Shown one piece after another: positions 9,585 to 18,805 of a stretch of DNA of 64,000 nucleotides (position 1 is its first letter; each line of letters begins with the position of its first letter). A program made the position numbers and the translations under genes. The notes under the pieces were generated by a model. The model made no database searches. It was not told the DNA's origin and saw only the letters and a list, made by a program, of their open reading frames with translations. Origin of the DNA: Campylobacter rectus (GTDB lineage Bacteria; Campylobacterota; Campylobacteria; Campylobacterales; Campylobacteraceae); assembly GCF_004803795.1 (NCBI RefSeq), contig NZ_CP012543.1, positions 186,001 to 250,000 on the forward strand, given 5' to 3'.

Positions 9585-10546
9585 ATTTTCCCTTCTTTTA
9601 AAGCTCGTTCATAGTCGCTTGGATAGTTGATGTTGAAAAATTCGTCTGCGTGCACGAATTTTACGATCTTGCAGCGGCAACGGCTGCGCAAAAGCCCGAT
9701 CTTGTGCTCGCCCGCGGCAAAAAGCTCGCCCGCCGCGTCCGCTAAATTTGCGCTGAAAAACCCGCAAAGCGAGTGCGCGTGCGAATCGTCTGCGGCGATA
9801 ACCATATCGTATTCGCCGGCAAATTTATATAGCTCGCGCACGCACTCTTCGCTAACAAACGGCATATCGGCCGGGACGATAAAGACGCTTTCGTTTTTAA
9901 AATTTCTAAGGATACTGTAAAGAGCCAGCATCGGAGAAAAGGGCTCTACGCTCAAATTTGCTCGCTCGTTTGCGATTTGCGAGGCAGGTAAATTTTGCGG
10001 CGATAAAATTTTATTTTCTTGTCCGCTTTGCTCCAAATCCGAAACGAGCGCGCTGTCGTTTTTTGAAATCAAATTTGAAATATTTTGCGATAAAATTCGA
10101 GCTTGCGATTGCGCCGTATCATTGTCGCAATGTGAAAAATTCGGCGTTTTGCCCGCATTATCGTCAGGCGACGGCTTTTTTGAAATTTGAGCGCGCATCG
10201 GCTCCGCATCGCTGTTTTTGAGCGCGCTTTTATCCGCTTCGCTCTTGGTTAAATTCGGCTTTTGCTTTGAAAAAATATCCGCGCCGCAATCTTGCAAATT
10301 TACTTTTTTTTCGTATGCGCGAGCTAAATTTAACTGCGAAATTTCCTTTGCGTCGGCGTCTTTGATGAGCGGTAGGGGCGGGTCAAACTTTTCAAATTTG
10401 GAGCTAACGAATACGCGCTCGAAAATCCGCCCGAATTTATGCGCTCCGTAGTGCGTGAGCGTCGCAAATCCGCCAAAAGGCAGCAATGTTTTGTCGCGGC
10501 CCATTCGCGAGCTTTTGCCTCCGGCTAAGATGACGCAGGTTTTCAT
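9581..10546 (-). CDS. mobA: Molybdenum cofactor guanylyltransferase with large internal insertion
   Basis: MobA links GMP to molybdopterin to give the guanine dinucleotide cofactor used by many molybdoenzymes. The nucleotide-binding LAGGKSSRMGRDKTLLPF lies at residues 7-24. The second half resumes at about 204 with SPMLALYSILRN, then FIVPADMPFVS (metal-binding Asp region) and ends FFNINYPSDYERA. Between about residues 68 and 203 lies a Ser/Lys/Asn/Gln-rich low-complexity insertion, so the protein is 321 residues against about 190-200 usual. The TTCCTTAA stretch before the start gives a GGAA ribosome binding site. It is upstream partner of pldA with a 4-nt overlap. Activity with the insertion is plausible but unproven. 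Confidence 0.85.
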   Translation of the reverse strand: MKTCVILAGGKSSRMGRDKTLLPFGGFATLTHYGAHKFGRIFERVFVSSKFEKFDPPLPLIKDADAKEISQLNLARAYEKKVNLQDCGADIFSKQKPNLTKSEADKSALKNSDAEPMRAQISKKPSPDDNAGKTPNFSHCDNDTAQSQARILSQNISNLISKNDSALVSDLEQSGQENKILSPQNLPASQIANERANLSVEPFSPMLALYSILRNFKNESVFIVPADMPFVSEECVRELYKFAGEYDMVIAADDSHAHSLCGFFSANLADAAGELFAAGEHKIGLLRSRCRCKIVKFVHADEFFNINYPSDYERALKEGKI

Positions 10547-10660
10547 TTTTTTCCTTAAGCAAAATTATAAGGCTAACTTTAGCTAAAAACGGCTTTGATT
10601 TACCAAAATGCACCCGCCGCGCCCCAAAAATAGTATAATGCGGATTTTAAAGGAGAGAAA

Positions 10661-10918
10661 ATGAGCGAGAAAAATTTGCAAATTTTAGGTTGGATAGGCA
10701 CGCGCCTATCGGTCATTATGTATATTTCCTACATCCCGCAGATAATGGGCAACCTTGAGGGCAACAAGACGCCTTTTATCCAGCCTCTGGCCGCAGCGAT
10801 AAACTACACGATCTGGACTAGCTACGACCTGCTAAAAGTCAAAAGGGACTACCCGCTAGCGGCTGCGAATTTACCGGAAATAATTTTCGGACTTTTGGCG
10901 ACGATAACGGCGTTTTAA
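10661..10918 (+). CDS. SemiSWEET / MtN3-type sugar transporter
   Basis: An 85-residue membrane protein with three predicted helices and the PQ-loop signature YIPQIMGN near residue 28, followed by AAAINYTIWTSYDLL and LPEIIFGLLATITAF. Bacterial SemiSWEETs are half-transporters that dimerise to move sugars through the inner membrane; the substrate cannot be read here. A GGAGAG ribosome binding site sits 4 nt before the ATG. It is monocistronic, followed by repeats. Confidence 0.85.
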   Translation: MSEKNLQILGWIGTRLSVIMYISYIPQIMGNLEGNKTPFIQPLAAAINYTIWTSYDLLKVKRDYPLAAANLPEIIFGLLATITAF

Positions 10919-10979
10919 AGGATAAAGACCGCTAAATTTGCCGATACGGCGAAGTTAAATTTTATTTTTTGATGCTAGT

Positions 10980-11944
10980 TTCAGTGGCTCAAATTTACAA
11001 ATTTAACTTCAAATTTGAATGTAAAATTTTCTGAATCGTTTTGCCGACGCAAAGAGTCATAAATTTGAATTTTTGGCTTCTTTTTGCTGTATTTTAATAT
11101 CTTGATTTTTTTGTTAAGAGAGGGACTTGAATTGTGCTCTGCTCTGCTTCATGCTTTGCATTCGCAGCTTTTGGGGAAGCAGTTGCGAGTGTAGCAACGG
11201 TAGCGAATGCAGTGAAGCTAAGCAAAAGAGCTCCCTTTTGTATCTACTTTTCTTTTTTTCTTGGGAGGCGGAAGGGGCTTTACTTCGCCTGCGGCTCGTA
11301 ACTGCAAGCAGACCTACTTACGCTCTGTTTACAGCTACGAGCGAAGCGGTCTCAAGCCCGTAGGGCGACGGTAGCGAACGTAGTGAAGCTAAAGTAGAGC
11401 GTCGCCTTTCTTTGCTTCGGCTTTGCCTCGCAACTGCAAAGCAGACCCGCCCCCGTCTGCTTGCAGCTGCTAGCGCAGCGACGCAGAAACCCCCACCTAC
11501 CCCACTGCACGTGAGAGGTGGCGACATAGCTTTGCTGACGCAAAGCGTCGCGGATTTTTAGTTAAATTTGAGTGTAACGAATTTACATTTTCAAGGTGAG
11601 GGTCTCGGCGACTCAAATTTGAATGCAAATTTTCTGCACTGTTTTATAGCTACAAGTACTAACAGAGTAAAAAGTTCTTTAGTGGATCAATTGGCTTTTC
11701 TTTTCTTTTCTTTTGGGAGAGGAAAGGGCTTTACTTCGCCTGCGGCTCGTAACTGCGAGCAGACCTACTTACGAAGCGTCGCCCCTTCCTCTCCCAAGCC
11801 CTCTCCAACCCCACTGCACGTGAGAAGTTGCTGCACTGCGTGCAGGTTAAATTTGGCGCTAACGAGCTGCGTATTCAAATTTACGTTTTCGCGATGCGGA
11901 TCTCGGAGACTCAAATTTGCAAATTTTACTTCAAATTTGAGCGT
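10980..11944 (-). repeat. Two tandem copies of the MITE-like dispersed repeat
   Basis: Read on the minus strand this region carries the same modules as 21297-21780 and 34095-34488. The end motif GCCGAGACCCTCACCTTGAA is near 11610-11590 and a more diverged one is near 11915-11890. The core GCGACGCTTTGCG ... GCAAAGCTATGTCGC hairpin lies near 11556-11520 and the CACGTGCAGTGGGGT box occurs twice (near 11510 and 11815). Left ends are poorly defined. Open frames across it are repeat-derived and not genes. Confidence 0.75.
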
Positions 11945-12071
11945 AAAACGATAAGGCGAAGTATTTTTTCTTTAGACGAGGCGGAAACGACGGAGGCGAG
12001 GGAGCGGACTAGTCGTCCGTGACCGAAGCCGACCGAGTTTCTAACGATGTATAAAGAAAAAAGACAAGCCG
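11945..12071 (-). repeat. Gene-boundary structured repeat, type 1
   Basis: On the minus strand it reads CGGCTTGTCTTTTTTC, TTTATACATCGTT, arm AGAAAC, TCGGTC...GGTCAC, apex GGAC-TAGTC-type hairpin, GCTCCC, arm GTTTCC, GCCTCGTCTA, AAAAATACTTCGCCTTATCG. The CGGCTTGTC end is 8 nt from the leuC stop codon. Same architecture as copies at 35453 and 47484 but with different arm sequences. Confidence 0.75.
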
Positions 12072-12078
12072 TCAAATT

Positions 12079-13353
12079 TTAAAGATCGCGCGGATCGGCA
12101 ATTTTACCTACGACGGCACTCGCCGCTGCTACGGCCGAGTTTGCCAGATACACCTCGCTCGTGCGATCGCCCATACGGCCGACGAAGTTTCTATTTGTCG
12201 TGCTTACGCAGCGCTCCCCAACGCCCAAAATCCCCATATATCCGCCCAGGCATGCGCCGCAGGTTGGGTTGCTCACGACTGCGCCAGCCTCGGCAAATAT
12301 ATCCATCAGCCCCTCTTTTTGCGCTTGCAGGGCGATTTTTTGTGTCGCCGGCGTGATGATGAGGCGGGTTTTGCGCGCTACTTTGCGGCCTTTTAGGATT
12401 TCAGCCGCGATGCGCAGATCCGAGAGTCTGCCGTTCGTGCAGCTGCCGATAAAGGCCTGATCGATAGCGATGTCGTCTTTCACCGCCTCGCGCACGCTCT
12501 TGCCGTTGCTTGGCAAAAAAGGATAGGCGATCACGGGATCGAGCTTGCTAACGTCGATCTGCAAAATTTGCTCGTAGTTTGCGCCCTCGTCGGAGTAGTG
12601 CAGCTTCGGCTCGGCGCGTAAATTTTTACCTTTTAAAAACTCTTTCGTAGTTTCATCGACCGCGATGATGCCGCTTTTGCCGCCGGCCTCGATCGCCATG
12701 TTACACATCGAAAAACGCCCGTCCATGTCAAGGTTCTCTATTGTCTCGCCCGTAAATTCCAGCGCCTTATACAGCGCGCCGTCCACGCCGATGTGGCGGA
12801 TGATCTCTAGGATGAGGTCCTTGCCGTAGACGTGGCGGTCAAGTTTGCCGCGAAAGATCACTTTGATAGTCGGAGGCACTTTAAACCAGTTTTTGCCCGT
12901 TATCATCGCGTAGGCTAGGTCGGTGCTGCCCATGCCCGTGGCAAAGGCTCCCAGAGCGCCGTGCGTACAGGTGTGGCTATCGGCGCCGATGATGACGTCG
13001 CCAGGTACCACGAGGCCTTTTTCAGGAAGTAGCGCGTGCTCGATGCCCATATCCTTCTCGTCGAAATAATTTTTCAAATCGTGCTTATACGCAAAATCGC
13101 GGCTGATTTTGGCTTGGTTGGCGCTTAGGATGTCTTTGGCGGGGATGTAGTGGTCCATCACGACGCTAAAGCCGTCCGGGTTGGCGAGCTTCGTCGCGCC
13201 GCTTCGCTCAAACTGCTTGATGGAGATCGGAGTCGTGATGTCGTTGCCGATGACCATGTCGATGTCGCTTTCGATGATCTCGCCCGCGAAAACCTCGCGT
13301 CCTACGTGCTCGCTGAAAATCTTTTCGGTGATGGTTTGCTTTGAGTTTTGCAT
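12079..13353 (-). CDS. leuC: 3-isopropylmalate dehydratase large subunit
   Basis: LeuC with LeuD isomerises 2- to 3-isopropylmalate in leucine synthesis, using a [4Fe-4S] cluster as aconitases do. The 424-residue product fits the shorter bacterial/archaeal LeuC type. Cluster ligands are in GSCTNGR and in NPTCGACLGG; substrate-site motifs GADSHTCTHGA and GVGERCVSTTNRNF are present. An AAAAGGAAAA ribosome binding site precedes ATG. No leuD, leuA or leuB is adjacent, so the small subunit must lie elsewhere. A structured repeat abuts its stop codon. Confidence 0.93.
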   Translation of the reverse strand: MQNSKQTITEKIFSEHVGREVFAGEIIESDIDMVIGNDITTPISIKQFERSGATKLANPDGFSVVMDHYIPAKDILSANQAKISRDFAYKHDLKNYFDEKDMGIEHALLPEKGLVVPGDVIIGADSHTCTHGALGAFATGMGSTDLAYAMITGKNWFKVPPTIKVIFRGKLDRHVYGKDLILEIIRHIGVDGALYKALEFTGETIENLDMDGRFSMCNMAIEAGGKSGIIAVDETTKEFLKGKNLRAEPKLHYSDEGANYEQILQIDVSKLDPVIAYPFLPSNGKSVREAVKDDIAIDQAFIGSCTNGRLSDLRIAAEILKGRKVARKTRLIITPATQKIALQAQKEGLMDIFAEAGAVVSNPTCGACLGGYMGILGVGERCVSTTNRNFVGRMGDRTSEVYLANSAVAAASAVVGKIADPRDL

Positions 13354-13532
13354 AAATTTTCCTTTTTTGCGGATGCCGCGCGTTTTTAAAATTTAGCGAT
13401 TTTAGCGAAAAATCATAAAATTTCTCATTATGCTGGAGCGAGCGCGACGCGTATTGACAATGCTTATCAAGACGTAAGATATTTTCAAGCGTTTTTGGAC
13501 TAAAATTCGCAGACATTTTTAAAGGAGAGCAG

Positions 13533-14450
13533 ATGGAAAATTTAGTTATCTTGGAAAACAGCGCGAATTTTAACCCGCGAGATATCGACGAAATCCAACT
13601 AAGTATCGGCTGGACTGAGCAAAAATACATCGATGCCGCACCGCTTTGGAGTCACTATGATATGTTTAGAAACTGCGACTACTTCGCTACCGCCAAAATC
13701 GGCGAAAAAACCGTCGGCGTACTGGAAGCATTTGCCGATAGGGATAACTTCGCGACATCCTATCTTTCCATCATTATGGTGCATAAAGATTATCAAAAAA
13801 AGGGCGTCGGCAGAGCGCTTATGAACGCTTTTAATAAAAAATTCGCCCACACCACAACCTGGGCTATCACGCCGATTACTCAAAGTAGAGACGGGGTGGC
13901 TTTTCTGGAAAAATTTGGCTTTAACGAAACGCCGAATTTTACCACTTGCTGGAGAAAGCGAAGGATCGATCCTTTGTCCTATGAGATAACCAAAAAGCCT
14001 AAAAAAGAGCTGCCGCAAGGTCTCGTTATCCTAGAAAACAGCGCGAATTTTAACCCGCGAGACATCGACGAAATCCAACTAAGTATCGGCTGGACGGAGC
14101 AAAAATACATTGATGCCGCGCCGCTTTGGAGCCATTATGATATGTTTCGAAATTTCGACTACGTCGCTACCGCCAAAATCGGCGAAAAAACCGTCGGCGT
14201 TTTAGACGCATTTAGCGATAGAGACAACGCCTTTACGTCCCGGCTTTACGGCATTATGGTGCATAAAGAGTATCAGCGAAAGGGCATCGGCACGGCTTTG
14301 ATGGATGCGTTTAATAAAAAATTCGCCCACACCACGACTTGGGCTATCACGCCGATCGGCAAAAACAAAGACGGAGTGCCGTTTTTAGAAAAATTCGGTT
14401 TTAACCAAAATACGGAAAATTTCACCGTGTGCTGGCGAAAACGTAAATAA
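13533..14450 (+). CDS. Tandem-duplicated GNAT acetyltransferase
   Basis: A 305-residue protein made of two near-identical GNAT domains, about residues 3-143 and 164-305, joined by a 20-residue basic linker (ending KKPKKELPQG). Each has an acetyl-CoA loop: QKKGVGRALM and QRKGIGTALM, and the end LEKFGFN ... CWRKR. At DNA level the copies are offset by 480 bp with long identical stretches, so the duplication is fairly recent, though the N-terminal thirds are more conserved than the centres (FATSYLSIIMV versus FTSRLYGIMV). A GGAGAG ribosome binding site is present. Substrate unknown. It could act as an intramolecular dimer. Confidence 0.88.
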   Translation: MENLVILENSANFNPRDIDEIQLSIGWTEQKYIDAAPLWSHYDMFRNCDYFATAKIGEKTVGVLEAFADRDNFATSYLSIIMVHKDYQKKGVGRALMNAFNKKFAHTTTWAITPITQSRDGVAFLEKFGFNETPNFTTCWRKRRIDPLSYEITKKPKKELPQGLVILENSANFNPRDIDEIQLSIGWTEQKYIDAAPLWSHYDMFRNFDYVATAKIGEKTVGVLDAFSDRDNAFTSRLYGIMVHKEYQRKGIGTALMDAFNKKFAHTTTWAITPIGKNKDGVPFLEKFGFNQNTENFTVCWRKRK

Positions 14451-14914
14451 AGCCGGTGATGCAAAACATCTCTAGCAGTCTTTACAAATGCTTTAAGGGG
14501 TTTAAATTTCGGTTCAAATTTTCTCCTTAAAGCCGGTGATTTACGCATACCAAGCTCATCACTCAAGCCCGGTATATCGCTGCGAGGCTAAGTCAAAAAT
14601 ATATAAAAGAAGGCTTTGAGGACTGCTTTAACGCGGTAAGATTTAATTTACGAATTTTACTTCAAATAACCTTGTTTTAAGCTCGCATTTAGCATAAAAA
14701 ATATGCTTAGCGTCAAAAAACGGAGGCTAGCAAAGGCAAAATTTGAGCAATGAACTGGAAAAGACGCTTGCAAAAAGAGCTTAAATTTAGCACTTTGAGA
14801 AATAGTTATTTTTGATGACAGGGCTACTAAAACGCATTTATAGATTATGGCCATTTTCTATTTTTTAGTCGTATTTTTAAGCTAGCTAAAATTTTAAAAT
14901 TTTATAATTAGCCG
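14451..14914. other. Intergenic stretch, possible coding remnant
   Basis: Between the GNAT gene and rqcH. A plus-strand frame at about 14541-14680 reads KLITQARYIAARLSQKYIKE and on, which looks protein-like, but has no start or ribosome binding site and is preceded by stops. The phrase AAGCCGGTGAT occurs twice (14450 and 14530). Too little to name a gene. Confidence 0.35.
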
Positions 14915-16234
14915 ATGAAATACGCAAATTTAAAACAAATACAATCTTTTCTAGGCAAATTTAAAAAAATAACCGCAATCAGGCGCGCGGGCGATATGGC
15001 GATATTTATCCAGTTTGACGGCGAGCTTGAGCTATTTTTCGACCTTAGCAAATCTGACTCCGCGATCTACGCAAATCAGGGTTTTCTAAACGTCAAAGAG
15101 TACAAAGCGCCCTTTGACGTCGCGCTTAAAAAGAGGTTCTGGGGAGCTAAAATTTTAAATTTAAGCGTGCCCGAGGGAAATAGAATTTTAAAGCTGGAGT
15201 GCGAATTCCAAGGCTCGTATAAGAGCCTGGCTTCGAGCCTGTTTTTGGAGTTTACGGGGCGTTTTACCAATGCGATCATCACGGACGAAAAAGGCGTCAT
15301 AGTCGAGGCTTTGCGCCATATAGACAATAATTTTCGCGTGATAAAACCGGGGCGCGAGCTGCTTGAGCTGCCGCCGGCTATGATAAAAGAGCGAGAGACA
15401 CCGCCGATAACGGACTTTGAGCGGTATTTTAGCGAGGAATTTAAGCGCGTAAATAACGCAAAGCTAGAAAATCTGCGCGCCGTAAAATCGGCCGCGATAG
15501 AGCGCAAAATGCAAAATTTAAGCGAAATTTTATCGGGCCTTGAAAACGAAGCGGATCTAAATGCGCAGAGCGAAATTTTAAGCAAAAACGCGGGGTTAAT
15601 TCTATCAAATTTACACGCGTTAAAGGACTACGAGCGCGAGGTAACGCTAAATGATTTCGAGCGAGGCGAGGTGCGTCTCGTGCTGGATGATAGTCCTAAA
15701 ATCGCCGCAAATGCGATGTTTGCCAAAGCAAAAAGGCTAAAGCAAAAGGCGGCGGGTCTAATCATCGAGCGGCAAAATTTGACCGAAAAGCTGGAGTTTT
15801 TATCAAATTTACAAACGCTCGTAAATGAAGCGGGAAGCGCCGAAGAGCTAGAGATCCTAGCGCCTAAAAAAGCCCGCGCCGCAAAGCAAAAAGAGCAAAA
15901 TCAAAACGTCGAGGATTTTTATGTCGAGGGTTATAAAATCAGCATCGGACGCAACGAAAAAGGCAACGTCTGGCTGCTAAAAAACTCGAAAAAAGACGAC
16001 GTCTGGATGCACCTAAAAGACCTGCCGTCCGCGCACGTCATCATCAAAACCGCAAAAAGCGCTCCCAGCGAGGAAATTTTGAGGTTTGCGGCGAAAATTT
16101 GCGTAAATTTTAGCGTCAAAGGCGGCGGGACGTACGAGGTTGATTTTACCAAACGTAACAACGTCAAAATTACGAGCGGCGCAAATGTAAATTATATTAA
16201 TTTTAAGACGATATTACTAACGAAGCATGACTAA
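14915..16234 (+). CDS. rqcH: NFACT-family ribosome quality control protein RqcH
   Basis: RqcH/Rqc2 homologues bind stalled 50S subunits and direct alanine tailing of the nascent chain. The 439 residues show an NFACT-N domain (GRFTNAIITDEKGVIVEALRHI and RVIKPGRELLELPP near 125-160), a helical coiled-coil middle (about 180-310) and an NFACT-R (DUF814) end: GYKISIGRNEKGNVWLLKN, DDVWMHLKDLPSAHVII, and GTYEVDFTKRNNVKITSG. The older name is fibronectin-binding protein A-like. The small gene at 16250 follows after 15 nt and is probably co-transcribed. Confidence 0.9.
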   Translation: MKYANLKQIQSFLGKFKKITAIRRAGDMAIFIQFDGELELFFDLSKSDSAIYANQGFLNVKEYKAPFDVALKKRFWGAKILNLSVPEGNRILKLECEFQGSYKSLASSLFLEFTGRFTNAIITDEKGVIVEALRHIDNNFRVIKPGRELLELPPAMIKERETPPITDFERYFSEEFKRVNNAKLENLRAVKSAAIERKMQNLSEILSGLENEADLNAQSEILSKNAGLILSNLHALKDYEREVTLNDFERGEVRLVLDDSPKIAANAMFAKAKRLKQKAAGLIIERQNLTEKLEFLSNLQTLVNEAGSAEELEILAPKKARAAKQKEQNQNVEDFYVEGYKISIGRNEKGNVWLLKNSKKDDVWMHLKDLPSAHVIIKTAKSAPSEEILRFAAKICVNFSVKGGGTYEVDFTKRNNVKITSGANVNYINFKTILLTKHD

Positions 16235-16249
16235 AAACAGGAGGCGAAA

Positions 16250-16612
16250 ATGGCTGTAACACCCCTTGGCAACACGATTTTTATCAATCAAAACGTAAAT
16301 ATGGTCTCAAGCAAGGTCGCCGACGTCCAAAATAGATTTGACCTGCAAAATCTCGCCGCCGCATCGCTGGCAAGCGACGAAAAACAAGAGGTCTCCGAGG
16401 TGCGACCGACCGAGGAAACCTACAAAATCGATCCCGAAAACGAGCACGAAAAGCAAAAGGGCAGGCAGGAGCAAGGCGAGCTCGCCTCGGAGCAAAAGGG
16501 CGAAAACGCAGACTCCGAGAATGAGGACGGAGAAAGTTCCGAGGAGCACGTCGCGGCTAACGACTTCCCGCAGGCGTCGCCGCTTTTTCAGCATCTTGAT
16601 CTTAAAATTTAA
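16250..16612 (+). CDS. Small acidic protein of unknown function, rqcH operon
   Basis: 120 residues, starting MAVTPLGNTIFINQNVNMVS, then a hydrophilic, strongly Glu/Lys-rich and probably disordered middle (about 45-100), ending PQASPLFQHLDLKI. A GGAGG ribosome binding site is 6 nt upstream and the gene lies 15 nt after rqcH. No known domain recognised. The conserved-looking ends and charged centre suggest a real protein that binds a partner, but no function can be given. Confidence 0.75.
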   Translation: MAVTPLGNTIFINQNVNMVSSKVADVQNRFDLQNLAAASLASDEKQEVSEVRPTEETYKIDPENEHEKQKGRQEQGELASEQKGENADSENEDGESSEEHVAANDFPQASPLFQHLDLKI

Positions 16613-16806
16613 GCTTGCGGACTTAAATTTGGCTGACCGGCTCGCCGCGAGGCGGTTAAATTTGACGTTAATTGGGCTTGCTTTTTGGCGCTTTGCAAAC
16701 TAACTACTCGTAGTTGCCGGTGCGACGCACGAAGCAAAAGCTAGTTTTTGCGACCAAGATATAAAGCCTTTTTGATTCGCCGCGCTCCCGGCTGCAAGTA
16801 GAGGAA

Positions 16807-16815
16807 CCCCCCCCC
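16807..16815. repeat. Poly-C tract, nine C
   Basis: A run of nine C between GAGGAA and TAAAACACGC. Such tracts mediate phase variation in Campylobacter, but no open reading frame or promoter here clearly depends on it. Confidence 0.7.
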
Positions 16816-17099
16816 TAAAACACGCTAACGTTTTCTGTGCCGCTAAAGTCTCTCAATCAAAATTTATCGTTCCTGGGATGCAAATTTTAGCCGAGTTTTT
16901 GAGATAGGATGCAAATACTGACCGGCAGGGCAAATTTGAGCTTTTGCCTGTTAAATTTTACGCATTTTTACAAACGGCGACGCAAATTTGACTTACCTTT
17001 CGTAGCAAATTTATCCGCCCGCCGTTTTGGCGAAATCAGGGAAAATTTTATGGCGAATTTTGTTGCAAAACAGGCTGCGTGATTTAGCAAAACATCCTA

Positions 17100-17537
17100 A
17101 TTAAGGGCAGCGAGGGCGTATTTACGCAGGCGGTAACGACTCGCAAAAGCAAGCTTAAAATCCTTGCTAGCAAGCGGCGAGCAGCTAGCCGACGCGCTTT
17201 TTGTGATTTTACCCGCGCCGCAGTCTTTGAGGACGGCGGCCTCACGCTCGTAGTTTTGGGATTTACAGGAGATTTATAAATTTAACGCCGCGGATATTGC
17301 GCTCATTTTGAAGCATAAAAAGGCGTGCTAAAATACGGCGACTTTACTGCGTTAGGCGGCACGAACGGCGATAAAATGCAGTCACGGCGACGCGCTTTTT
17401 AGGGTTTGAGGCGTGGACGGGTGCGCAAAAGCGCTTAAAGGGCTACGCGGCGATTTTTAAGCAGGATGAGTTAAATTTCTTTTTTTGCGCGCTCGGGTCA
17501 AATTTACAGCTTAAATTTGAGCGGTTGCGAGCTTAAA
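17100..17537 (+). pseudogene. Remnant of an unrecognised protein gene
   Basis: Plus-strand pieces in shifting frames read as ordinary protein: SGEQLADALFVILPAP, then DLQEIYKFNAADIALILKHK, then VLKYGDFTALGGTNGDKM, then GFEAWTGAQKRLKGYAAIFK followed by QDELNFFFCALGSNLQLKFE and a stop near 17537. At least three frame breaks lie between them. I do not recognise the family. Confidence 0.45.
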
Positions 17538-18805
17538 ATCATCGCTAAAGCTTGCCCTATGAGCAGGTGCAGCGAGAAGCCGATACCGCATCCGCGCGGG
17601 TAAAGCGGGCAAAAAAGCGAAGAGGGCGCGAACGAGCCGGTTTTGCGGATGCAAATTTTAATGTCAAATTCCGCTTAAAGTCGGGCTTTGATTTGGATAA
17701 ATTCGAGCTTGCGGCAGGCGGATCGGACAGTTGGCGCGGGTATTTCACAAAAGGGCCGGGCGAGTCGAGGGTCCTTGATTTTGCGCATAGCGAGGCAGAC
17801 GGCTTTGCGCGTGGCGGCTCGGGCGAATTTGCGTAGGGTGAGGCGAGTAAATCCGGGTGCGAAGAGGCGGATAAATTTAAGCGAGATGAGCGCGTCCGAT
17901 ATCTCGCGACAAAGCCCGTGCTAGCGCATAAATTTAGGCAAAAAGCGCGAAAATTTCAGGCGCCGTTACGGCTGCTTTTGCCGGGCTGCGAGCGCAAAAT
18001 GCAAGGCGAAGCAAAAAAGGACGCCGTTTGCCGAGCGAAATTTAGCACCCGGAGGGCGGTCGTCGCAATGAAAAAGAGAGACATGCGCGGATCGCATACC
18101 CGCACGCGCCGAGCGCTAGTCGGTAATGCTTACGACCGAGGGCGCGAGGCAAATTTTGACCCGCTATAAAATTAGTCCGTTTTTTTGAGCGAAAGTAAAA
18201 TTCGGCGCGAAGCCGTTAAATTTGCTCTAAATTTACCGTCGCGTTCGGCAAAATTTAGCGCAAAATCGTCAAATTTCGCTCGGTTCATCAAGGTTAAATT
18301 TAGTCAAGTCTATCAAATCCGTGCACGATTTTGCTGCCATGTTTAGCAAAACTTAGCGCAATAATCCCAAATTTACCGCTCGTTTCGGTCAAAAGCGAAA
18401 TTCGGCGCAAAGCCGTAAAATTTGCTGCCGCATAAAAAGATTTGGCGCGAATGCATCAAATTTGCTTTATCGGAGCGAGATTTGGCGAGTTTGCTAAATT
18501 TGTGCTCGGCGAAAGCAAAGCCGGCTCCGAGTCGTCAAATTTGCTGCCGATTTTTCGTATTTTAATGGCTTGCTAAATCGCCTGCCTACCGGGAGCGAAA
18601 CACGGCGCAAGCTCGTCAAATTTACATCCTTTTAAAAAATACGCTTTAAGCTCGTCAAATTTGCCTTTTGGTTCATCGAAGCTAAATTTAATACGGGTCG
18701 GTCAAATTTACCGGTCCGATTCAAGCAAATAGGCTAAAATTTGCGCCGAATTTAGCGCTTTTAAGCGAAAATTTTATACAATCTTTACTCAAAAAAGGAA
18801 AAATC

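Larger units (their letters stand above)
16613..18805. other. Long gene-poor stretch
   Basis: About 2.2 kb with no intact gene. It holds a poly-C run (16807-16815), a decayed coding remnant (about 17100-17537), one open frame at 17552-17836 with no ribosome binding site, and an unusually dense run of AAATTT hexamers at 18181-18780 (15 counted in 600 bases). Confidence 0.6.

Noticed and set aside
11127-11954. Several frames of 60-130 residues in the repeat region
   Set aside because: They translate repeat modules; equivalent sequence recurs at 21300, 27700 and 34200 in other frames.
10919-12078. Insertion sequence with transposase
   Set aside because: Termini-like repeats are present but no frame resembles a transposase; treated as MITE-like.
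17552-17836. 94-residue plus-strand frame
   Set aside because: Possible tail of the remnant before it, but basic low-complexity content, no start signal and no motif; not enough to call.
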